From Aporrectodea caliginosa (taxonomy: Eukaryota > Annelida > Clitellata > Crassiclitellata > Lumbricidae): a DNA stretch of 64,000 bases. The DNA lies in the NCBI GenBank assembly GCA_020284085.1, contig JACEVL010000108.1, positions 413,501-477,500 on the forward strand. Direction: 5' to 3'. Below, in pieces: positions 10,241-20,614 of the stretch (position 1 is the stretch's first letter; the number at the start of each line of letters is the position of its first letter). The position numbers and the translations under genes are program-made. The notes under the pieces are model-generated. The model saw only the letters and a program-made list of their open reading frames with translations. It searched no databases and was not told where the DNA came from.

Positions 10241-10789
10241 TTATCACGGACATTGGTAGCCTGCTTACTTACCAGCGTCAAGACGTTAAACTAATTTACC
10301 AACCTAAACTACGGGATAACCATTTAGCGTTGACAATGAATATTGATACCATAGCGTCGATTATTGGTAGTACAGTAGTAGCCTAAAAACAATATTCATT
10401 TAAGAGCCGTAGTAGCAGCCGGACAATGCGCATACAGCGTGTTTCTGAGGCTTCGACACTGCTAGAGTTTCTGACATCCTTCGCAACTGTACTTGAAACA
10501 CAATCGAACACTCTCTGGGCAACCCTCTGATTTAACGCAGCGCTTGTGAATAAGCTGGTGTCCTGCGCTTATCTAGCGTTCCAGTAGTAGACCTACGTTA
10601 AACATTAGGAGCGGATTGGTCACCACCACTTTCTGGGGCAAAGTTACGCCCATGTGTATGGCATACACCCTGACAAAGAATGGACTAAAATATATTAGAT
10701 TAATTCAGCAAATTATACAGAGTGAAAGGAAATAATTATGTACAGCGATAAATTACAGTACTTCTGGACAGTTTCACGCCCCTAATTAT

Positions 10790-11050
10790 TCCCACCCGGC
10801 TAACCTCATTTCGCCCACGTCTCAAAACCAGCGCCTGAATGCGCCTCCGTACAACTTAAACACGATATTAGTTCGTATTTACACAATCCTGTCAACATAA
10901 TATTATGTCATTAGATCACATAACATAAATGCAGCGTTTCATTGTAGTAAGTTCTATAGGACACAGTTTTTATTTTTTAAATCGTGTTTTTACATTTTCA
11001 GTAATATAATAATATTTAAATTTAGTAGGCAAACAGTTCTTTAAACCTTT
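10790..11050 (+). repeat. Family D interspersed repeat
   Basis: It contains CGCCTGAATGCGCCTC, CTTAAACACGAT and ATTATGTCATTAGAT, matching 700-1020 and 15105-15330. It is non-coding. Confidence 0.6.
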
Positions 11051-11129
11051 AATTAATATCCGACATATAATTAATGAAGCCTGACGAATACACAACTATT
11101 TCAACGAGTTAGGCTACTACTCGTCTATT

Positions 11130-11510
11130 CTAATTGTGATTGTATTCGCAAATTTATATAACGCCACTTAAAGATAGACTCACCAGAGGCGCATTCAACC
11201 AAACACAATGAGACCACGATCGAACAAAATCATCTTCAGGCGCTTCCTGAAAGAAGGAAAGGGAGGTCGAGAAGTTCATCTGTGAGGATTTTAGACAATT
11301 TATTCCAGGACGATATGGGCCAACCACAGTAAGACTGGTTTGCTGGGCCGTGGAAGTCCGGGTCGGTGGAACAACCAAGTCATCAAACATTGCGTATCAG
11401 AGCTGAGAAATATGTGACCAGGTGTGGCAGATACTGAGACACAAATCTCCTTGAGATAAGATGGAGCGGAGCCTGCTAGACAATCGCGCATCAAGACCAT
11501 AAGCTCAGTG
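11130..11510 (-). pseudogene. LINE 3' end: reverse transcriptase C-terminal remnant and tail
   Basis: Read on the minus strand, overlapping broken frames contain SAPSYLKEIC, then VVGPYRPGINCLKSSQMN (eroded 'GpriWNsLP..lr' block) and a final FDRSW-like segment. That is the C-terminal pattern of L2/CR1-type LINE proteins ('aP.YL.dl ... vagP..WNsLP ... sF...LKt.LF'). It ends in GGCGTTATATAAATTTGCG and an ACAATCACAAT tail. At least two frameshifts are needed, so it is dead. A copy of the same family is on the plus strand at 52690-53075. Confidence 0.75.
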
Positions 11511-11548
11511 CTTTAATACTAAGCTCCAAATGGACCACATAATATTAT

Positions 11549-11720
11549 AAGTTAATAAGTAAGTAGGTATATTCTTTAGTAACTAATTGCCAATCGCACT
11601 TTGGTGTAGAGACATCTTACAAACACATTTTAAAGGTATAATCCTGACAATAAACGTTTTTCGTATCAAGTAAGTTAGTAAGTAAGCGAGAATATCCCTT
11701 AATAAACCATAAGGTCAACC
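11549..11720. repeat. Two repeats with (AAGT)n edges
   Basis: AAGTTAATAAGTAAGTAGG and AAGTAAGTTAGTAAGTAAGC are each followed by a sequence with ATTCTTTAGTAAC or ATCCCTTAATAAACC and AACCACACCTTGGTG or CGCACTTTGGTG. They look like inverted tails of one SINE or LINE family; further examples are near 53931 and 60083. Confidence 0.5.
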
Positions 11721-11989
11721 ACACCTTGGTGCAAATCATTATAGTCATTAAAGTCCCGTATATATATATATCTAAGAAAGTCAGCCAATCTTGATCAGAC
11801 CTTATACATCATCCTAGTGATGAAAGTTTTACGCATCAAATTATCTGAGGGAGGAATAATACGGTTTTGATTTGGGGGGGCGGAGGGAATACTGAGACGT
11901 TTTAATTGGGGGAAGCAATTCATGTAACACATGCCCATTATCCACCAGGATCGATGAAAAATGGCTGGAATCAGCCTTCATGCATAACA

Positions 11990-12320
11990 CCACTACTTCC
12001 CGTACTCCGGTAGTGCCAGCCCAAGTTTGGATAAAGGAGGAGGGCGACGCTAATTATCCTTGTTATAACAGCGTCGTCAAGCAGCAACTAACCTAACAGA
12101 ATGCTCGTGTGACCAACATTCCGTTCAATCGCCAGAGTAAATGCATAAAGGTCTCTAATACAGTAAGATTTAAACAAAAATATTTCTATTTACGTTCAGG
12201 ACATTTGATGGCAAGAGACGTAGCTATAACTGATTAACATTGTTAAATGTTACGATCTACTTAGACACCTTTAAATCGCTTCTAACATATGAAATATATA
12301 TGAAATTTTCGTTTAATCGT
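11990..12320 (-). repeat. M-P-R composite repeat copy, minus orientation
   Basis: In plus order it reads R(-) at 11990-12100, P(-) with TTCCGTTCAATCGCCAGAGTA and GGTCTCTAATACAG, then ACTTAGACACCTTTAAATCG (M) at 12250. This is the mirror of 40070-40340. Confidence 0.65.
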
Positions 12321-12329
12321 CAATCGTTT

Positions 12330-12660
12330 AACCAAAGTGGCAGACTATAAAGTGAGAGCGACGCTAATCATCTTTGCAATGATACGATGTCGTTAATCAA
12401 CTAATCAACCAATCGCCAAATGGCGTCAGCGACCGTTTCTGACGTTTATTGGCCAAAGTAGTTAACGACATCTTGTGACTGCCGAGTTCAACGACGTCGA
12501 CATTAACCCTTTCGCCCAATGAACCCAGGTTAATGTAATTGGTATATTTATAGTCTTATTCAACGACACTTGGTCAAAACGAAGAGGATTATCCTCGTCT
12601 TTATCAATAGGCTTCGTCCTTGTATCACCTCAGATGACGACAGTGTGGCGGAGTTTTTGG
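12330..12660 (-). repeat. Degenerate R and S-like modules
   Basis: GAGCGACGCTAATCATC...GATGTCGTTAATCAACTAA (R, minus), GACATCTTGTGACTGCC and GTCGACATTAACCC (S-like), and a second eroded R at 12540-12655. The 12660-13240 stretch holds a LINE-tail-like TAAAGCGCCACCCG near 12692 and otherwise no identifiable content; a 152-codon frame at 12985-13443 is low in recognisable features and runs through an inverted SINE. Confidence 0.45.
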
Positions 12661-13244
12661 AACGAGTGGTAATCTCAAACGCCATATTCGTAAAGCGCCA
12701 CCCGAAAGCTAAACGCAGGGCACCAGCTTATTAACGAGCGCTGAATGAACGTGATTGGTGAATGGATTACTGGAAAGTAATTAAAGGCAGAGATGTGCCA
12801 CGTACATGGTTTCAGGTTCAAGTACAAAAGCCAAGTACAACATTTCTGAATAACTGTTTCTGCCAAGAACTTTATTTCGTATACAGTGATAATGATAATG
12901 ATATTGCTAAATATCTAACTTGTTGTTAGTTAATTTAGTTGTGTTATTTGATTGTTGTTTATGTACTTGTAATTTTGACTTCAAATGATTCAATTAACTC
13001 AAACTCAAATGATATCCAGCAGGTTGCAGTATTCTGTCGAAGTCTACGGTGTAGTGTTCATGAATAATATTACATATACACAAAACAGTTTTGATAATCT
13101 TCCACTTCTTTTTCTTTTCTTTGCCTCGTTGGCGATTTCTAGAACGTGTTTCTGCCCTTGCTTAATGTCGCATTGGCCGACAGAGGTCTATCTCTCTCTC
13201 CGCTTCAACTTTCCTCTTAAAGACCGGACGAATCTCACAGTGGA

Positions 13245-13400
13245 ATTAGCTAGGTGGCGCATCTGGTTCGCACATTTGAAGCAGCTTTTTGTCCTGATGG
13301 AGATTTTAACCCTGCGATCCGATTTCACAGAGTCGAGGACGCTAACCAATGCGCTAGTATGGATTTGGAAAATAGGACGAAAGTTATCGAAGTTCTTGTA
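13245..13400 (-). repeat. tRNA-derived SINE head, minus orientation
   Basis: The minus strand reads TAGCGCATTGGTTAGCGTCC (box A), and later a box-B-like GGTTAAAATCTCC, then a body with GCGAACCAGATGCGCCACC. It is the same family as 2765-2885 and 58705-58830. Confidence 0.6.
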
Positions 13401-13470
13401 CTTAGTCATTGCTGTCATATTCTCCTGTTTCTCGGCGACTTAGTGTGTAGCATACAATAACCAATGGGTT

Positions 13471-14160
13471 GGTTAGTTGCTGTTTAACGACGCTGCGTCA
13501 TAGCAAAACGATAAGCGTCGCCCTCCTCCTTTCTCCAGACTTGGGATTGGCACTACAATATGTGGGATAGTGGTTGAGTTTAAACCAAGTATTGGCCTTC
13601 ATTAATAATCATCAGTCTAATGACATCTTATGGCAACAACGACCTTTACTGACAGTAGGTGAGACTTTAGTAATTGACCGTTATTTAGCGTTGGGTGACA
13701 ACGTTTTAAAGGTGTCTAAAATGAGAGCGCAATTGGCTACCGTGGTCCATGCTTAGGCATGCTAGACACATTAGCACCTATTTCTAACATTTCTAACAGA
13801 AATTCAAGCTAAGTGTGTAAACCATTAGCGAAGCTAGGAAACAATTTCAAGGTATTCCATTGAACAGGGTCGCAAAAGTTTTTTTGTAGTTTGCGTACAA
13901 AAGCATACAAATGTTTTTGGGCAATTTGTCTTAGGGGTTGAACTCATAAACCCCCTAAATACCCACATCGGGTTGGTTAGTTGCTGTTTAACGTCGCTGC
14001 GTCACAACAAAACGATTAGCGTCGCCCTCCTCCTTTATCCAGACTTGGGATTGGCATTACAATATGAGGGATAGTGGCGGAGTTAAAACCAATTATTGGC
14101 CTTCATTAATAATCATCAGTCTAAATGACATCTTATGGTAACAACGACCGTTAACTGACA
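13471..14160 (+). repeat. Direct repeat of about 500-bp offset
   Basis: 13471-13655 (R, then AGTATTGGCCTTCATTAATAA and CATCTTATGGCAACAACGACC) recurs at 13973-14158. 13670-13970 (GGTGTCTAAAATGAGAGCGC to ATAAACCCCCTAAATACC) recurs at 14545-14840. So two diverged copies of one unit lie in tandem, the second interrupted at 14160-14520. Confidence 0.8.
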
Positions 14161-15409
14161 GGATATTGATCAGCTGGTGTGTGATGCTGACGCCAGTCTA
14201 CTAAAGGCAGTGATAAGGTACGATTTCCATGTGTTGCGTTCACTGTTTCCCACCAATAATTACTCGTCATTATAATCTGCGACCCCGGCCTCATGATTTC
14301 ACTTTGCCGGCAAGGGATGATCGAAATTTCATACCTAGAGTACTTTATGGTGTATTAGGCTAAACAATCATTTTCTTTAGCAATAGGTCTCAGTCATTAA
14401 TACATTCATAACCCTCTTATCTATTTGACTATTATTTTTGTCTAATCGATATCTAAACTGTTGATTTTGTAATCTTGCTGCGTTTGTGTCAACGAGTTTG
14501 TGAAATAAAGGAATAGTAGTAGTAGTAGATCAAACATTATTAATTGACCGTCAGTCTCATACTTATATAGCGTTGGATGACAACGTTTTAAGGTGTCTAA
14601 AAGGAGAGCGCAGTTGCCTACCGTGGTCCATGCTTAGGCATGCTAGAAACATTATCGCCTAATTAAAAAATTTCTAACAGAAATTGAGGTTTAATGTGTA
14701 AACCAGTAGAAATCCAGGAGACAATTTCATTGGATAGGGTCGCAAACGTTTTTTTTATTGTATTTTGCGTACAAAAGCATACAAATGTTTTTGGGAATTT
14801 ATTTTAGGGGTTGAACTCATAAACCCCCTAAATACCTACATGGTGTAAACGTTATTCGTTTGGCCTAGAAGCCCAAAATGAAATAACGAGAATTATAGTT
14901 ATATATGTATATACATATGTATATGTAAACATATACAATTATGCGTATTTATCTAATCAACATAATTATATAGATAGAGTTACGGCGGAACATGAACAGA
15001 ACGTGGCATATTTATGAATATTCGCGTATACAATGTCATCTGTGTATAATATTTAGAGCGATCAGTTACTTTCAGATGGCGCCACATCCCCCAATTATAA
15101 TATTATGATTCCTCTAACCTGATTTCTCCCACGTTGCCAATGTCTGTACATACTTAAACACGATGCTCATTTGTGTTTACAGTCCAGTCAACATATTATT
15201 ATATCGTTGGACAACATAATCTAAATGTAGCGACTCAAATTGTGCAGTCCTCAAGAACTCACGTGGTATTATTTTAAACCGTCGTGTAACAGTTTTCAAT
15301 TAGTATTTAGTAGCGTTTCACTTTAGTTGACCAATTCATGCTCGACGCCGAACTTGCAATTGAAAGAAAACGTCAACTATAACTAGCGATGATGGAATAA
15401 TATTTAAAG

Positions 15410-15950
15410 GTGTCTAAATGTTTTGTCTTCAATAGTTCCTCAAAGAGGAGAGAACTACTGAGAGGAAAACTAAACAGGGATCTGAAGAAACGAATGAAAA
15501 AGACACTGATATGGAATGTGCTGCTGTACGGATCAGAGACATGGACCATGACAAAAGAGGATATAAAAAGACTAGAAACTTTCGAAATCTGGACATGGGG
15601 AAGAATGGAGAAATCAGCTGGGGCGGACATTAAACAAAATTATGAAGAAGTGATGGGTGAGATTGGGGAAAAAAGAACCCTGATGTAAACAATAACAGAG
15701 CGAGACAAAGGAAATGGATCGGATACACGTTAAGAAGAGACTCGCTACTAAGGACGGTCATTGAAAGGAAAAATGGAGTGGAGGAAGACAAGAGAAAGAC
15801 CAAGACAGATGATTCTGGATTGGATGATGACAATTGGATATGGAGAGCTGAAAGAAGAGTCCAAACAGCGAGTGGAATGGCGACATCGGATATTTAAACC
15901 CTCCACTATAGGAGGCAAAGAACCAGAAGAAGAAGAATAGCTAATCGGAT
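15410..15950 (+). pseudogene. LINE reverse transcriptase C-terminal remnant
   Basis: The first frame (15410-15688) contains KRRELLRGKLNRDLKKRMKK, then LLYGSETWTMTKEDIKRLET and IWTWGRMEKSAG, the block downstream of the RT domain in RTE/CR1-like LINE proteins ('alYGsEtWt.tk...rleafe.w..rRml'). Continuing in other frames come ARQRKWIG, a DSLL motif and WRAER-like residues, ending at a GAAGAAGAAGAA tail near 15930. The catalytic YADD part is absent and at least two frameshifts are present. The partner copy on the minus strand at 48985-49525 shares the same 5' junction with an M-type repeat, so truncation came before duplication. Confidence 0.85.
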
Positions 15951-15965
15951 GGATTGGGAGTTTAC

Positions 15966-16440
15966 CGACAACTAACGACAACAAAGGTCTTTGACGTCTA
16001 CATAAATTATTTTGGCATATTACCCTACTACTACAGAGTCCCTCCTTCTCCGTCTTCTTTCTTATAGTTTTGACGCTATGTTTAGGTCCCAGGTTAACCT
16101 CCATGACCTGTATGACGTTCAAATTTAGAAAGCGAATAAACCCAGTTTGAAAGGCCGAAGCCAGAACAGGGCCATGGTCTCCGGTCGCCTACCCATGGTC
16201 TCCGACCCATAGGCCCATAGGTCCAACCCCAGCTTATGGCCCAAAACCGATTTTGGGTTGTCTCAATGGAGGTTGTATTATTTTCAAGTAGGCCTGAGCA
16301 GAGCGCATTTTTGAACAGGGGCCCATGGTCCCCTGGCCACCAGACATTGCACACCCCCCTATAATATTATACCTAAGTGTACCACACACTCAAAGAATAT
16401 TACAAAACAATCAATTGAAAAAATATATAGATTAATATAT
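15966..16440. other. Non-coding gap before the Polinton-like block
   Basis: An old S-like sequence (ACAAAGGTCTTTGACGTC, then TTTTGGCATATTACC) lies at 15978-16030. 16140-16345 is GC-richer with repeated CCATGGTCTCCG and GGCCCATAGG. No gene is visible. AGTGTACCACACAC at 16376 could be a Polinton end (they often start AG) but no partner end is present. Confidence 0.4.
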
Positions 16441-16450
16441 ATACATGCAA
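16410..16450 (+). promoter_or_regulatory. AT-rich possible promoter of the small Cys/His-rich gene
   Basis: AAAAAATATATAGATTAATATATATACATG lies within 45 bp of the start codon at 16452. TATA-like runs are present, but the whole 16380-16450 stretch is AT-rich, so this is suggestive only. Confidence 0.25.
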
Positions 16451-16451
16451 A

Positions 16452-16712
16452 ATGACAGGGAAAAATTCGTGCAAATATCTTTCAATCGGTAAAACAACTT
16501 TCTGCTCTCGTAGGTGCATCGGGCAGTATTGTTTTACTCACCTATTTCTGTTGCGTAATGGTGGTGGAACTAAACCATGCGCCAGATGCGGTAGGGGCAT
16601 TAAAACACGAGTAATAGATTTCTGCATGGATTGTGGTTATTACACTGCTAAATTTAACCTTGTTCGTGAGTTTCGAGAAGAGTGCAAACGACTTTCATCA
16701 ATCACAATTTGA
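16452..16712 (+). CDS. Small Cys/His-rich (zinc-binding) protein beside viral-type polymerase
   Basis: An intact 86-codon frame with two metal-site-like clusters. Residues 7-29 have C-x10-C-x3-C-x4-C-x2-H, resembling the compact C...G...C...YC..H module found in small proteins and C-terminal tails of several large DNA viruses and Polinton-like elements. Residues about 42-63 have PCARCGRG then DFCMDCGYY, two CxxC pairs that could form a zinc ribbon. It is separated by 185 AT-rich bases from the polymerase gene on the same strand. No known enzyme motif is present. It is probably a nucleic-acid-binding or regulatory product of the element, but function is unproven. The start at 16452 has no upstream in-frame alternative that I can support. 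Confidence 0.6.
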   Translation: MTGKNSCKYLSIGKTTFCSRRCIGQYCFTHLFLLRNGGGTKPCARCGRGIKTRVIDFCMDCGYYTAKFNLVREFREECKRLSSITI

Positions 16713-16897
16713 ATACCAGTTGAACAAATGATTTGGTTTATGTATGAACTGTGAACATGATATTATCAGATCAAGAAAATATAATAAATTTTAAATAAAG
16801 TGAAGGAAATAATAATATATTAAAAAAAATCAATTGAATAAATATTTTGTATAATATATTAAGATTTTGTTATTGAAACACACACAAAATATTTTGG

Positions 16898-19800
16898 ATG
16901 GCTTTGTCTATGGATGAATACATTGAGCAGCTGCTAGCTGAGTTTAACGGGCCTCCAGCTCTCCGGAATATTATACAGAATATTCTTGATGAGCCTATCC
17001 CGGAAGCAACCAAACGACGCTTATTGAAACCGCTTCTCCCAAGACCAATTCCTCCCGTGCGAAAACAAAGAGGTGTAAAACGAAAAGCTCTTCTAACAGA
17101 GTTTGACCCCCTGTTGTTCAAGAAGGATAAAGGCGCTCCACTACCACCTATTCTACTACAGAAAGAGTTCGCCAACAAGTTTTTGAGAGATTACCGCACA
17201 GTGGTACCTCTTGATCATGGATTAGAGAGAGATCCACTATCATACTTGAGTGCAATGGAATCTAGCATTGAGACCCTTATAAATGAAGACCTTACTAGAC
17301 ATGATGGTATAAAATACTCAGCAATGTTAACAGTTGAGTTTGAAAAATTAGGACTCACAACAGACAACACCATTAAAACGACCGCCTATTTCAGGACAAA
17401 GGCATATGAAGTTCTCAATGCAGGTGCAACTGGTAAGTCCGTGCAGGAGACAAAGGCTAAAATTTTAAAACATCTAGAGGCGTTTACCAGAGAGGGGTCT
17501 GGTTGGAGGGTGAAGCGAGTTGTGGCACTGGACATTGGTACCGCGAGATTTAAACCAATTCGAGGTAAGATGTACTTTCCAACTCCAAAATACCTACCTC
17601 CTCAATCAGTTATCAATGTGCAAAATAAAGACAACCGCTGTTTTGAGTGGGCAGTTTTATCAGCAATGTATCCAGCAGAGCAAAACCCACATCGTCCAAG
17701 CAAATATCGTGCCCACCTCAAAAAGCTGGATTTCACTGGAATCAAATTTCCAGTAGAGGTAACCAGCATCGATAAATTTGAACGACAAAATCTAGGCGTA
17801 TCGGTATGCGTGTTTGGGTGGAACAAGGGGTTGTATCCGATCCGTGTATCAAATCAGAACTCACGCCACAATGTTGACCTTCTACAACTATCCGACGGTG
17901 AGAATCAGCATTATGTCTGGATTAAAGACCTAGGCCAAATTATAAATAAACATAATAAACATGGGCACAAATTATACCCATGTCGCCGCTGTATACATCC
18001 ATTCTCTAGGCAAGACTTGTTGGACTCCCATATCAAAGATTGCCGCGGTATTAGCAAGAAACCGCAGCGGATTGTGATGCCCGAAGAAGGTAAGAATATA
18101 CTCAAATTTCAGAATCACCACAAACAGATGCGAGTTCCATACATTATTTATGCTGACTTTGAAGCACTAAATATCCCAGTCGAAGACCTCGCAGAAACTA
18201 ATACCAGACTCATTGCCGAGCAGAAACCATGCAGCTTCTGTTACATAGTGGTTCGAAGTGATGGTTTATCATACAAGCCCGTACTTTATCGCGGAGAGAA
18301 TGCTGTAGAGGAATTTCTTCATCGCTTACAAGGTGAGTTAGCTAATATACAAAAAAATCTGGCTAATGCAGCGAAGATAGTCATGACAGAGACTGATAAC
18401 CAATCATTCCGTGAGGCTACCGAGTGCCACATCTGCGGAGATGTATGTACTAGAAAAAGATAAAGTCCGCGATCATTGTCACATAACTGGTAAATACCGA
18501 GGAGCAGCACACAATGACTGCAATCTCAAACTTCGCATATATCCAGATAAGTGCAAAGTGCCAGTGGTCTTTCACAATCTTCGTGGCTATGACAGCCATT
18601 TGATTATGCAAGCAATGACTGGCTACGAGGCTGAGAAAATCACCTGTATCCCAAATAATATGGAGAAGTATATGACATTCAGCTTAGGTCAGCTCCAGTT
18701 CATCGACAGTCTCCAGTTCTTAAATAGTTCGTTGGACAAGTTGTCAAGCAATCTATCACTGGATGATCTAAAAATCACAGCGACACATAGTTTAAAACTA
18801 GATTTATTGCGGCGAAAAGGTGTGTATCCCTATGAATACATAGATAGCTACAATCGTTTCGAAGAAGACCAGCTCCCACCAAAGGAGGCATTCTACAGTA
18901 AGTTGACCAGAGAAGACATTTCAGACACTGATTATCAACACGCCCAACGAGTATGGAAGGAGTTTGACTGTAAAACCATGGGTGACTACCACGACCTGTA
19001 TCTCCGAACTGATGTGCTTCTACTAGCTGATGTTTTCGAAACTTTCAGAGCCACATCGATGAAGCATTATCAGCTAGACCCAGCATACTATTTCAGTCTA
19101 CCTGGAATGGCTTGGGATGCATTGTTGAAAAAGACAAAAGTCGAACTCGAACTGTTGACAGACATCGACATGCATTTATTCTTTGAAAGAGGTCTTCGAG
19201 GTGGAGTATCGATGGTATCCCAGAGATTCGCAAAGGCCAACAATCCACAATGCCCTGACCACGATACCACGAAGCCAAACAACTGGATTATGTATCTGGA
19301 TGCAAATAACCTGTACGGATGGGCTATGCAACAAATGCTACCAGTCGGCGGATTTGCATGGTGTGAAGATTCGCCAGATTTTCTAAACGAAATACTGGCA
19401 ACACCGGATGATGCCCCCGAAGGATTCTTACTCGAAGTGGACCTTGAATACCCGGAACATCTCCATGACGCCCACAACGACTATCCATTAGCCCCAGAAA
19501 CCCTATCTGTCCGAGAAGATTGGTTGAGCGACTATCAGAGCTTGCTCGTGAAACAGTTGGGATGCAAGTTCACAGATTGTGTAAAGTTGGTTCCCAGCCT
19601 ACGAAAGAAGGAACGATATGTGGTTCATTACAGAAATCTCAAACTATATCATTCGTTGGGCATGCGAGTCAGTAAAATTCATCGTGCTGTTAAATTTCGA
19701 CAGGAAGCCTGGATGAAGCCGTACATCGAGATGAATACAGAGTTAAGAGCCAAATCAACTTCTGACTTTGAGAAGGACTTCTTCAAACTGGCTAACAATG

Positions 19801-20579
19801 CAGTCTTTGGGAAAACGATGGAGAACCTTCGAAAAAGGATTAGAGTCAACTTAGTGGCTGGAACACAAGAGGACAAACTTCGTAAATTGATCGCCGACCC
19901 AGCCTATCAATCGCATCGCATCTTCAATGGCGGACTTGCTGCAATTCATAGTACAAAAGGCAAACTGAAGTTGAACAGGCCGGTCTATGTCGGCCAGGCA
20001 GTTCTAGATCTATCCAAACATCTGATGTACGACTTCTGGTACAACGATGTCAAAGCGCAGTACGGCGAAAAAGCCCAACTTCTGTATACAGATACCGATA
20101 GTTTACTATTTCAAGTAGAAACTCCGAATCCATACGACGATATGTTGGTCAATAAAACTTCGTACGATCTCAGCGAATATCCGCGAGATAGCCCATACCA
20201 CAATGTAGAAAATAAGAAAGTGGTTGGAAAATTCAAAGACGAATGCAATGGAGTTCCAATTGCCGAATTCGTGGGACTTCGCCCGAAGATGTATTCGATC
20301 CTACAGTCTACTGGATCTGAAATTCGAAAGGCAAAAGGTGTTCAGAGAGCAGTTGTTAAGAAAGATCTACATCACGAGATGTACAAGGAATGCTTGTTTG
20401 AGCAAAAACAGATGCGGCACACACAGGTTGCAATTCGAAGTCGCGGACACGAGATTGGTGTGTACGAGCAAAACAAGATATCGCTTTCCCCACTGGACAC
20501 AAAAAAGTGGATAGCCGATGATGGGATTGTAACAAGGGCTTACGGGCATTATAAAATTGATTCGAAGATTCGGAATTGA
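16898..20579 (+). pseudogene. Protein-primed family B DNA polymerase (DNA_pol_B_2) of Polinton/adintovirus type, split by a frameshift
   Basis: Two overlapping frames cover one polymerase. Frame 1 (16898-18463, 521 codons): a region with C248 (CFEW) and H338 (HYVW) that may be a protease-like fold; a CxxC...H...C finger (C362, C365, H378, C382); exonuclease motif I YADFEA (D420, E422); and CHICGD at its end (C510, C513). Frame 2 (18411-20579, 722 codons): DHCH then HNDC (residues 21-37), which with the preceding CxxC form an endonuclease-VII-like zinc site; exo II FHNLRGYD (N56, D61); exo III Y197-x3-D201; polymerase A DANNLYG (D297); B KLANNAVFGK (K459); and C YTDTDS (D561, D563). All catalytic residues look intact. 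The break lies between 18445 and 18470 and needs a +1 shift, beside an A-rich run. It replicates the element's linear DNA in relatives. It converges on the integrase with a 35-bp gap. Confidence 0.93.
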
Positions 20580-20614
20580 GGAAGAAAATATATCAGCAGA
20601 AGTAGAGGAATATC

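Larger units (their letters stand above)
6779..10654 (+). mobile_element. Outer hAT transposon, non-autonomous, host of a nest
   Basis: A perfect 8-bp target duplication TGTATGGC lies at 6771-6778 and 10655-10662. The ends read CACAGGCGTAACTTT and, on the other strand, CATGGGCGTAACTTT, an imperfect terminal inverted repeat. GGTGGTG and CACCACCAC motifs follow at both ends, and 6823-6860 is a near-palindrome of these. An 8-bp duplication with a CA-GGCG terminus fits hAT. After subtracting two younger insertions (6898-7902 and 7958-9611) about 1.2 kb of the original remains, including a short candidate first exon at 9777 and a minisatellite at 9932-10240. Confidence 0.85.
13420..15965 (+). repeat. 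Left arm of long inverted duplication
   Basis: It aligns by eye with the reverse complement of 48965-50620. It shares, in order, CTCGGCGACTTA, CCAATGGGTTGGTTAGTTGCTG (R), the AACGTTTTAAAGGTGTCTAA (M) region, GGTTGAACTCATAAACCCCC, the 14860-15330 AT-rich and family D part, and a LINE fragment. The left arm is longer because a unit of about 500 bp is repeated (R at 13466 and 13972; M-type flank at 13690 and 14570) and 14160-14520 is extra. Confidence 0.85.

Noticed and set aside
12985..13443. 152-residue frame with hydrophobic start
   Set aside because: No motif is seen and its 3' half runs through an inverted tRNA-SINE and the edge of a duplication.
19088..19477. 129-residue minus-strand frame inside the polymerase gene
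   Set aside because: Shadow of the polymerase coding sequence; the plus frame carries all family motifs.
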